DNA from: a virus
IMG/VR virus record: IMGVR_UViG_3300043313_002018
Location: 1-64,000 of that record
Length of the DNA: 64,000 nucleotides
Reading direction: 5' to 3' (one strand)
Shown here: piece after piece, positions 56,613 through 63,253 of the stretch
Position numbering within the stretch: the stretch's first letter is position 1
Layout of the letters: every line of letters begins with the position of its first letter
Made by a program: the position numbers and the translations under genes
The notes under the pieces: model-generated
What the model was told of the DNA's origin: nothing
The model's database searches: none
The model's input: the letters and a program-made list of their open reading frames with translations, nothing else

Positions 56613-57886
56613 AGGACAGCACGCCGGCGCCGCTCGCCGAGGGGGAGGCGCCCAACTGGCCCGGCCCGTTTCAGTTCGTCACCGGGCCCGCCGGCTGCGG
56701 GAAGACGTACCTCGCCCGCCAGTGGGGCCTGCACGACAAAGGCTTCCTGCTCTGCGCGACCACTGGCATCGCCGCGGTGAACCTGGGCGACGCGGTAACG
56801 GTACACAGCACGCTCAAGTTCTTCGACACCGCCTCCCTCGAGGAGAACTTCGTCTCGGGCCACTTGCAGGCCCGCATGCGCAAGCTGCGCGCTAGCGGTA
56901 TCACCCGCTACGGCATCGACGAGGTAAGCATGATGCCGGCCCGGGTGCTCACCACCCTCACCCACGCGATCGAGGAGCTGAACTCCGACGCCGCCGTGGA
57001 CATGGGGCACGAGCCGCAGATCGGCATCACCCTGATCGGCGACTTCCTGCAGCTCCCGCCGGTCAAGGAGGAGTACGCCTTTCAATCCCCCGAGTGGCCG
57101 AAGTACGAAGCGCACATGCTCAAGCTCAGTACCACCTACCGCCAGACGGACCCCGATTTCATCCGGGCCCTGCGCGCGGTACGCCTGGGGCAGCCGGAGG
57201 AAGCGATGGACGTCCTCGGCCCGCACATTCAGCCGTCGCTGGACATGCGCTTCGACGGCACCACCATCCTCAGCAAGAACCTGCAGGTGGATCGCTTCAA
57301 CAAGCTGCGCCACCAGGAGCTCGCCGGCGACGTGCTCACCTACAAGAACACCATTACCGGCAAGCCGCTCCCCGAGTGGGAGAAGAATATCCCGATGTTC
57401 GTGGGACTGAAGCGCGGCGCCAAGGTGATGATCCTGGCGAATAAGTACCTGGATATGGGCGGCGGCGAGCGGCTGCTGCTCTACGCGAACGGCGACACCG
57501 GCACCTTTGTGGACGGGGACCCGCGTACCAAGGTGGCCCACGTGCAGCTGAATCGCAGCGGGGAAGTCGTCCCGGTTACCTACAACATCCGGCAGAACCT
57601 GCTGCCGACCGGCGCCAAGGGGAAGAAGAAGGACCGGTATCAGGTGCTAGGTGAGGTCGAGTACATGCCGCTGCGGCTGGCGTACGCCTCGAGCGTACAC
57701 AAATCCCAGGGCCTGACCCTCGATCAGGTGCAGGTCGATATTAGCGATCCGTTCTTTGCGGCGCCGGCGATGGTGTACGTGGCACTAAGCCGGGGGCGCT
57801 CGTTAGAGGGGCTGAGACTGGTGGGGAACCCGGCGCTGCTGCTGAAGCGGTGCACGGTGGACCCATTGGTGGAGAGGTGGCGATGA
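56546..57886 (+). CDS. Pif1/RecD/Dda-like SF1B helicase
   Basis: A 446-residue protein from a GTG at 56546 with GGAGGAG eight bases upstream; a continuous frame goes back to 55961 (see separate entry). Motif I is QFVTGPAGCGKTYLARQWG (near residue 42), Ia CATTGIAAVNL, motif II YGIDEVSMMPARV, motif III IGDFLQLPPVKEEYAFQSPE, then LSTTYRQTD, and the C-terminal RLAYASSVHKSQGLTLDQVQ with YVALSRGRSLEGL, the typical end of Pif1/RecD helicases. It unwinds DNA 5'-3' in phage replication or recombination (family knowledge). Confidence 0.85.
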   Translation: MAEQPTPGEHTLPLTFQHLDEVEDSTPAPLAEGEAPNWPGPFQFVTGPAGCGKTYLARQWGLHDKGFLLCATTGIAAVNLGDAVTVHSTLKFFDTASLEENFVSGHLQARMRKLRASGITRYGIDEVSMMPARVLTTLTHAIEELNSDAAVDMGHEPQIGITLIGDFLQLPPVKEEYAFQSPEWPKYEAHMLKLSTTYRQTDPDFIRALRAVRLGQPEEAMDVLGPHIQPSLDMRFDGTTILSKNLQVDRFNKLRHQELAGDVLTYKNTITGKPLPEWEKNIPMFVGLKRGAKVMILANKYLDMGGGERLLLYANGDTGTFVDGDPRTKVAHVQLNRSGEVVPVTYNIRQNLLPTGAKGKKKDRYQVLGEVEYMPLRLAYASSVHKSQGLTLDQVQVDISDPFFAAPAMVYVALSRGRSLEGLRLVGNPALLLKRCTVDPLVERWR

Positions 57887-58728
57887 GTTTGCGATTGTGT
57901 CATCCGGGAAAGTTCGGGGATCTGCTCTGGGCCCTGCCCACCGCGCGCGCGCTGGCCGAACAGGCCGGCAAGGATGAGGAGTACGGCGGGGTAGAACTGC
58001 ACCTGCCCAGCGCACTGCGCTCGATCAAACCCCTGCTCGAGAAGCAGGGCGATTACCTTGCCAGCGTCGTACTGCATGACGACTGGCAGGTACAGGACAC
58101 CGCGCCAGCCACACCGTTGCAGCCGCCCGGGTACACGATGCCCTCGCTCGGCTACAAGCAGTGGCCCGTACGCGAACTCCCCTACGAGGTCGCCTGGGAG
58201 CACGGCATGTACGAGAGTGGCCTGAGCGACGCCCACTTCTTCCGCCCCTGGATTCACGTTCTCCCCTTGGACTATAACCTGGCCAGCGACCGGCAGCGCC
58301 TGGTCGTGCACTGGACCGATCGGTGGTTTGAGCTCAAACTGGGCATTCTGCGCGAGCTCCAGCGCGTCCTCGCCCGGGATGTGTACTGCCAGTGGATCGC
58401 GGCACCGGGATCGCGCATGGCCGAGGCCGGCGCGGTGCAGGTGGACTGGGTGGCCCTGGCGCGTACCCTGGCCGGCGCCGATGCCGTGCTGACCGACTGC
58501 AGCAGCGCGCACGTGCTGGCGGCCGCGGTGGGGGTGAAGACCATCCTGGTGGTCGAACCGGAAACGGATCGCCACCACTTCATCTTCTGGCCGGGGAGCA
58601 CGGACACCTGGCAGCCGCGAGACACCGTGCTGGGGCGGGCGATCCGGCCGGTGCTGGGGAACGACGGGAAGCCCACCTTTGACTCGCGCCATACCATTGA
58701 GGAGGTCACCCGTGCCCTACGCCGCTGA
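57883..58728 (+). CDS. Glycosyltransferase, GT9 heptosyltransferase-like
   Basis: A 281-residue protein from the ATG at 57883 (ATGA overlap with the helicase stop). The opening LRLCHPGKFGDLLWALPTAR, then ALAEQAG, matches the G-D-x-L-x-(A/T)-L-P start of GT9 enzymes; later LAGADAVLTDCSSAHVLAAA, VGVKTILVVEP matches the T-D-S-x2-x-H-x-A-A-A-x-G donor-side motif. GT9 enzymes add heptose or related sugars to LPS; here the target is unknown. Coupled to the helicase and to the following gene. Confidence 0.7.
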   Translation: MSLRLCHPGKFGDLLWALPTARALAEQAGKDEEYGGVELHLPSALRSIKPLLEKQGDYLASVVLHDDWQVQDTAPATPLQPPGYTMPSLGYKQWPVRELPYEVAWEHGMYESGLSDAHFFRPWIHVLPLDYNLASDRQRLVVHWTDRWFELKLGILRELQRVLARDVYCQWIAAPGSRMAEAGAVQVDWVALARTLAGADAVLTDCSSAHVLAAAVGVKTILVVEPETDRHHFIFWPGSTDTWQPRDTVLGRAIRPVLGNDGKPTFDSRHTIEEVTRALRR

Positions 58729-59158
58729 CACCGAGGTCCCCGTCGATCGCTCCAAGCAGCAGATCGAGGCCATGCTCAAGCAGCGCGGCTGCGAGGGGTT
58801 TGCCTCTGCCTGGAGCTCGCAGGGCGACACCATCGAGTTCATGTGGAAGGGCATGCGCATTCGCTTTGTGGTGCCACCGCTCGACCAGGAGAAGTACAAG
58901 CACGACGCCCAGGGCCGGGAACGCCGGGCGGAGGTGCTCGCCAAGCAGCTCGCCCAAGCGAACCGCGCACGCTGGCGCGGACTCTACCTAGTGGTGAAGG
59001 CCAAGCTCGAGGCGGTGGAGTCGGGCATCTCGATCTTCGAGGAGGAATTTCTGGCGTTCATCGTCGACCCTACCTCGAACAGCACGGTGGGGCAGGTACT
59101 GGTGCCGCGGCTGTTGAATGGTGGGAAGCTGCTGCTGACCGCTGGGAAGGAGACGTAG
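58712..59158 (+). CDS. Conserved phage protein, 'PYAADTEVPVDRSKQQIE' type
   Basis: A 148-residue protein from a GTG with GGAGG six bases upstream. It opens PYAADTEVPVDRSKQQIEAM, then a strand IEFMWKGMRIRFVVPPLD, followed by basic helices (AKQLAQANRARWRGLYLVVK, then AKLEAVESGISIFEEEFLAF). This exact order is common in many tailed phages as a hypothetical gene. Function unknown; usually found near replication/recombination genes. Confidence 0.75.
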   Translation: MPYAADTEVPVDRSKQQIEAMLKQRGCEGFASAWSSQGDTIEFMWKGMRIRFVVPPLDQEKYKHDAQGRERRAEVLAKQLAQANRARWRGLYLVVKAKLEAVESGISIFEEEFLAFIVDPTSNSTVGQVLVPRLLNGGKLLLTAGKET

Positions 59159-59160
59159 CG

Positions 59161-59637
59161 ATGGCTGATGACAAGTCTGCTCTCGAGGGCACGCGATCCC
59201 TCACAGACATACAAGAGGACTTGCGATGGATTCGCTCGTTCATTGAGTATGCTCGCTACGAATTACAGCCGGGAGCACAGATGACTGGCGATCAGTTGCA
59301 ATGCGAGGCTGACAAGGCCATCGCCAAGATCGACGCCATCCTTGCGCTCTCCCGGCTCCCCGCAGACCAAGAGGAGGAGCGCGGTTGGCTGATCGAGAAA
59401 TACCGTGATCGTAATGGTGACCCAATTCAACCTGAATGGTGGGACGGTTCCAGTTTCAGAACAAATGCCGATCACGCGATGCGATTCAGCCGAGAAATAG
59501 ACGGCAAACTCATGCTGTCGTTACTGCTCGGTAATACATTCGCGTTCGACTGCCGCGTCACGGAGCATCTATGGGAGCCAGCCCCGTCCCTCTCGTCACG
59601 GCTCCCCGTAGAGGAGCAGAAGGAATCCCGTGGGTAG
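59161..59637 (+). CDS. Phage protein of lower GC, unknown (158 aa)
   Basis: A 158-residue protein. The N-terminal half is helical (LTDIQEDLRWIRSFIEYARY). The centre reads RGWLIEKYRDRNGDPIQPEW, WDGSSFRTNADHAMRFSREI, a pattern seen in small phage/plasmid proteins in which W-x3-W-W-x-G precedes a D-A helix. Codon use is visibly less GC-rich than its neighbours. It starts just after the previous stop. Confidence 0.6.
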   Translation: MADDKSALEGTRSLTDIQEDLRWIRSFIEYARYELQPGAQMTGDQLQCEADKAIAKIDAILALSRLPADQEEERGWLIEKYRDRNGDPIQPEWWDGSSFRTNADHAMRFSREIDGKLMLSLLLGNTFAFDCRVTEHLWEPAPSLSSRLPVEEQKESRG

Positions 59638-60007
59638 ACTGTTAAATCCCGGCCTCGGCGAGCTCGCCGACCGCTACACCATCCTGCAGCTGAAGATCCT
59701 GCACGGCGACCCGACGAACGTCCAGCACTTCCACGCCGAGCAGGCGCAGGTGCTGATGACGATGGAGCGGCACGCCAGTCTGAACAGCGACCAGGTACGC
59801 AGCCTAATCGTCTACCTGCGCACGGTCAACGGCGAACTGTGGACGCTCGAGGACCAGATGGCGGTGTACGCCAAGGCCCTGCTGGTCGACCCGCCGGTGG
59901 TCGCCGCGCTGGGCATGACGATCTGGAAGTTAAACCAGGAGCGCAACCAGCTCATTCAGCGGATCAACGTCGCCGCCGGCACGGATGCCGGCCCCGAGAA
60001 ATTCTAG
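59630..60007 (+). CDS. Small helical protein, 'GELADRYTILQLKI' type
   Basis: A 125-residue protein from a GTG at 59630 with AAGGA upstream, overlapping the previous gene by 8 nt. NPGLGELADRYTILQLKILH then a helical body and QERNQLIQRINVAAGTD. Proteins with this opening are found near glycan or nucleotide-sugar genes in phages (writer's recollection, not checked). It could be a regulatory subunit for a glycosyltransferase. Confidence 0.55.
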   Translation: MGRLLNPGLGELADRYTILQLKILHGDPTNVQHFHAEQAQVLMTMERHASLNSDQVRSLIVYLRTVNGELWTLEDQMAVYAKALLVDPPVVAALGMTIWKLNQERNQLIQRINVAAGTDAGPEKF

Positions 60008-60037
60008 TTGACACGTGGTACGCACGTACCATACATT
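60008..60037 (+). promoter_or_regulatory. Promoter candidate TTGACA-N18-TACATT with palindrome in spacer
   Basis: TTGACA at 60008-60013, TACATT at 60032-60037 (18-base spacer), or ATACAT with 17. The spacer contains TGGTAC-gcac-GTACCA (60016-60031), a 16-base inverted repeat that could be an operator. Drives the gene at 60065 and the downstream sugar genes. Confidence 0.55.
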
Positions 60038-60064
60038 CACCCCTTCCGAAAGGCTGAGGACCCC

Positions 60065-60334
60065 ATGAGCAAGGCACTTCCGACCCGCAAGGATGTATTC
60101 AGCAAGGACGGCCGGCGCTACGCCGGGTACGCGCCCGCGACCGCCGGCGACGCGAACCTCCCGACGGGGGTACGCGGCACCTACAAGGGCCCGATCTACC
60201 GGCTGGAACGGCAGGTGCGCACCCGGCGCGGCTTCGGTACCCTGGTGCATGTGATCGTCTCGTTCACGCGCACCAAGGCCAAGGCCCACCAGATGGCGGC
60301 CGGCTGGGTGAAGATCGCCACGAAGGACCGGTAG
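60065..60334 (+). CDS. Small basic protein, unknown (89 aa)
   Basis: An 89-residue protein with AAAGGCTGAGGACCCC upstream of its ATG. Basic, with beta strands (GPIYRLERQVRTRRGFGTLV, HVIVSFTRTKAK) and a short tail ending IATKDR. The last seven codons and stop lie within the first arm of the 67-bp inverted repeat. No family recognised. Confidence 0.55.
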   Translation: MSKALPTRKDVFSKDGRRYAGYAPATAGDANLPTGVRGTYKGPIYRLERQVRTRRGFGTLVHVIVSFTRTKAKAHQMAAGWVKIATKDR

Positions 60335-60380
60335 GCCATGCTGGTGGCCCTGGTATCCAGCGTGCTCGAGTGCGGCGTCG
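60314..60380. repeat. 67-bp inverted repeat, left arm
   Basis: Perfect reverse complement of 60541-60607. It contains the end and stop of the 60065 gene, the start codon of the glycosyltransferase at 60338 and its first 14 codons. The arms are separated by 160 bases. Confidence 0.9.
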
Positions 60381-61435
60381 CCGAGCACAGCGACATGCTC
60401 AAAACGGCGGTACGCACGGCCGACTCGTCGATCGAGTTTGTGACCGACGGCGCTTGGCTCGATCCGCAGCAGTTCTCGGGTACCTTCCCCGATGGCCGGG
60501 GATTTGACGCGGTACGGGGCGGACTTACCCATACACGCTTCGACGCCGCACTCGAGCACGCTGGATACCAGGGCCACCAGCATGGCCTACCGGTCCTTCG
60601 TGGCGATTTGGTGCACCTCAACTACCACCGCGGGCTGCATTCCCGCTGGACGCCGGAGGTGATCGCCAGCTACGGGCCCACCCCCTTCGTCATCACCTTC
60701 CACGACACGTTCGAGACGCAGCCGGACGATCTAGCCTTCCGTCTCCTCGACACCTTCAACGTGCGCGGCATGGTGGTACACGAGCCCTGCGACCTCGTGA
60801 GCCATCCCAAGGTCCACTACTGGCGCCAGCCTTGCCCGCCGCCCCTCGGCCGCGGCTGGCCGGCGGATATCCCCAAAGTGTTCACTGCCCATGGCTGGCG
60901 CCCGACCCTCGGCACGCTCGGCTGGGACTTCCCGTGGAAGAACTACGACCTGCTGGCGGACGTCACCGCCGAGCGGGGCTGGAACCTGCGGATTGTCGGC
61001 AAGGTCGACGGGGACCGGCGGAAAGCGCTGGCCGCTCGCAACCCGAACATCTGGTTTGACGGCTACGTGGAGACGCCGGATGCGATCGCCAAGCTCAGTG
61101 CGTGCGACGCGACGGCGTTCCTGTACACCTGCGCCAATTCCGGCACGAGCGGGGCGATTCGCCAGGGCATTACGGCGGGCAAGCCACTGATCGCGGCAAC
61201 CGGCTGCCGACAGTTCCGGGACTTGGAGGGTACCGCAGAGGGGTGGCCGATTCGGTGGATTGCGCCGAATGCCGATGCGCTCGCCATGACGCTGGACACC
61301 GGCGAGTACGGGTACAGCTTTGCCCTGATCGGCCTCGCCCAGGACCTCAGCTGGGAGAAGGTTGGGCCGCAGTACGCCAAGCTGTATCGAGACGCGGTAG
61401 CGGATGCCGCGAGAAACGCCCGGCGCCTGCCATGA
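60338..61435 (+). CDS. Glycosyltransferase, GT4-like, start crossed by inverted repeat
   Basis: A 365-residue protein. The N-terminus VALVSSVLECGVAEHSDMLK has the C-G-(V/I)-A-E-(H/Y)-S-x2-L of GT4-type enzymes. Then HLNYHRGLHSRW, PFVITFHDTF, a GTB linker with HGWRPTLGTLGWDFPWKNYD, LRIVGKVDGDRRKALAARNP and the C-terminal NSGTSGAIRQGITAGKPLIA donor site. Residues ~68-90 (AALEHAGYQGHQHGLPVLRG) are encoded by the right arm of the inverted repeat, i.e. by an inverted copy of the gene's own start, and look foreign to the fold. Coupled to the next gene by ATGA. Confidence 0.75.
   Translation: MLVALVSSVLECGVAEHSDMLKTAVRTADSSIEFVTDGAWLDPQQFSGTFPDGRGFDAVRGGLTHTRFDAALEHAGYQGHQHGLPVLRGDLVHLNYHRGLHSRWTPEVIASYGPTPFVITFHDTFETQPDDLAFRLLDTFNVRGMVVHEPCDLVSHPKVHYWRQPCPPPLGRGWPADIPKVFTAHGWRPTLGTLGWDFPWKNYDLLADVTAERGWNLRIVGKVDGDRRKALAARNPNIWFDGYVETPDAIAKLSACDATAFLYTCANSGTSGAIRQGITAGKPLIAATGCRQFRDLEGTAEGWPIRWIAPNADALAMTLDTGEYGYSFALIGLAQDLSWEKVGPQYAKLYRDAVADAARNARRLP
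60541..60607. repeat. 67-bp inverted repeat, right arm
   Basis: Perfect reverse complement of 60314-60380, inside the glycosyltransferase gene. On the minus strand it reproduces an ATG with the same first 14 codons and an open frame through the 160-base spacer. Confidence 0.9.
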
Positions 61436-62340
61436 AGGTCCTCCTGATCGGCAACCTCTCCGACCGCCGCTGCGGCTTCCAGAACTTCACCGCGCAGATG
61501 CAGCACGCGCTGCACGCCCGTGGGGACGTGGAGCTGACCATGTACGACGGCACCTACTCAGCGGTGTACGCACGCCAGCAGCTCCCCGGCCGGCATTACG
61601 ACGGCTTCTTCCCAGCGAACCTGGACGAGTTCAACGTCGTGCACCTCGTCTGGAACGCCATGACGATGAACCATTATGCCGGCGCTCCGTGGTCCCTGCT
61701 CGAGGGGATCGTGCTCCGCAGCTGGTGGGACGGCGGCCCGAGCGACGCCTCCTGCCCCTTCGAGCCCCACATGGACGTCAAGTGGAGCGACTACCCGCGG
61801 GAGGGCTACGAGTACATGGCCTACCCAGTCCCCGACTGGGTGGACGACCTGCCGGCCACCGCTCCCACCTTTACCGTGGGTTGCAGCTCTGTGCGCGGCG
61901 ATGGCGTTGCCAGCGTGCGGGAGGTGTGCCAGAAGCACGGCTGGGCCCTCAACCTGCCCGAGCCCGGCCAGTGGCTGTCGATCGAGGACGAAATCCGCCG
62001 CCTCGCGCGCAGCTCGGTCAATGTCTGCTGGTACAACACCCCGCCGCTCTGGCACAACCGGGCCAGCGCGCCCAGCATGCTGATCGCGGCCCTGCGCCCG
62101 CTGCTCATCAACGACGACCCGCTGGTGGCGCACCTGCAGGGGTACACCGGCGAGCAGGGTATCTACAAGGGCAGTAAGCACGGTTGGGACTACGGCCCGA
62201 ATCTTGAGGAGTGCCTGATCGCGCTGGACATGCTGCACCGCACCGGCGGACTCTCGACGCCGCAGCGACCGCTTTCCGACCTGAGCTGGACCCGTGCCGC
62301 CCGGCAGTTCGTGCAGACGTGGGAGGCCGCCCGTGCGTAG
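61432..62340 (+). CDS. Glycosyltransferase-like protein (GT-B)
   Basis: A 302-residue protein from the ATGA overlap at 61432. It starts KVLLIGNLSDRRCGFQNFTA (a G-x-(R/G)-C-G-F pattern like the acceptor-side start of GT4 enzymes), has FNVVHLVWNAMTMNHYAGAP, and a C-terminal region with SSVNVCWYNTPPLWHNRASA, PSMLIAALRPLLINDD and THGWDYGPNLEE-type donor text, where an acidic pair follows. It is more distant from standard GT4 than its neighbour. Ends at a TAG inside the start of the reductase gene. Confidence 0.6.
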   Translation: MKVLLIGNLSDRRCGFQNFTAQMQHALHARGDVELTMYDGTYSAVYARQQLPGRHYDGFFPANLDEFNVVHLVWNAMTMNHYAGAPWSLLEGIVLRSWWDGGPSDASCPFEPHMDVKWSDYPREGYEYMAYPVPDWVDDLPATAPTFTVGCSSVRGDGVASVREVCQKHGWALNLPEPGQWLSIEDEIRRLARSSVNVCWYNTPPLWHNRASAPSMLIAALRPLLINDDPLVAHLQGYTGEQGIYKGSKHGWDYGPNLEECLIALDMLHRTGGLSTPQRPLSDLSWTRAARQFVQTWEAARA

Positions 62341-63253
62341 GGTCGCCGTTACCGGGACCACCGGGTTCCTCGGGAACGCGGTGGTGCGCGCGCTCGAAGA
62401 GGGCGGGTACACGGTCCTCGTGCTGGGCGGGGTCAACCTGCTGAACGAGCACGCGACCGAGGCGGCGATTGAACGCCTGCCGGCGCACACCCCCGTCATC
62501 CACCTCGCCTACCCCGGTGGCGACGGTATCGGCGACGCGCTCAAGCACCCGGCCACGATCGCGCTCAACCTGATGCGCATGGACCTGAACGTCATTCAGG
62601 CGTGCGCGCGGCAGCACATCTCGAAGCTGGTCTGCATCGGCTCGGTCTGCGCGTACCCGGAACGCACCAACGTCCCGACCTGCGAGGAGATGCTCTGGAG
62701 CGGCTACCCCGAGCCGGTGAACGCCAGCTACGGCATCGTCAAGCGCACCCAGCTCGCGCTACTGCAAGCATGCCGGGACGAGTTCAACCTGAACGGCATC
62801 CACCTGATCCTGCCGAACCTCTACGGCCCCGGCGACCGCACCAAGCACGTCATCCCTGCGCTGATCGGGCGCATGCGCAAGGCCGCCCGCGACGGCGACG
62901 GCGTGGTGACCATCTGGGGCCACGGGGACGTCAGCCGCAGCTTCCTCTACATCGACGACGCCGCGGCCGGCATTGTCCGCGCGCTCGAGCACTACAATCG
63001 TCCGGCGCCACTTAACCTGGTGAACGCCGGCGAAACCACCATGTACGAGCTCGCCCGCATCCTGCAGGTCTACACCGACTACTACGGCGGCCTGGAGTGG
63101 GACACCACCCAACCCGTCGGCCACCGGCAGCGCAACTTTTCTCAGGTCAACATGGTGCACGCGCTCGACTGGCGTCCGCGGGTCGGGCTGGCCGACGGCC
63201 TGCAGCAAACGGTCCACTGGCACCAAACCGAATACCCCACGGAGTCCCTCTAA
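62333..63253 (+). CDS. NAD(P)-dependent sugar epimerase/reductase, GDP-fucose-synthase-like
   Basis: A 306-residue extended SDR from a GTG at 62333 with GGAGG six bases upstream. The nucleotide motif is RRVAVTGTTGFLGNAVVRAL; the active site has SVCAYPERTNVPTCEEMLWS and ASYGIVKRTQLAL (Y-x3-K). NLYGPGDRTKHVIPALIGRM, SRSFLYIDDAAAGIVRALEH and NAGETTMYELARIL are typical of GDP-L-fucose synthase/GDP-mannose-derived epimerases. It converts an NDP-4-keto-6-deoxy sugar or epimerises it (family knowledge). Overlaps TAATG with the methyltransferase. Confidence 0.8.
   Translation: MRRVAVTGTTGFLGNAVVRALEEGGYTVLVLGGVNLLNEHATEAAIERLPAHTPVIHLAYPGGDGIGDALKHPATIALNLMRMDLNVIQACARQHISKLVCIGSVCAYPERTNVPTCEEMLWSGYPEPVNASYGIVKRTQLALLQACRDEFNLNGIHLILPNLYGPGDRTKHVIPALIGRMRKAARDGDGVVTIWGHGDVSRSFLYIDDAAAGIVRALEHYNRPAPLNLVNAGETTMYELARILQVYTDYYGGLEWDTTQPVGHRQRNFSQVNMVHALDWRPRVGLADGLQQTVHWHQTEYPTESL

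Noticed and set aside
56054-57541. 495-codon minus-strand frame opposite the helicase
   Set aside because: No motifs; the plus strand shows all helicase motifs in order.
59930-60583. Minus-strand frame starting with the same 14 residues as the glycosyltransferase
   Set aside because: This is a direct result of the 67-bp inverted repeat and not an independent gene. It is kept only as evidence that the inverted spacer is open.
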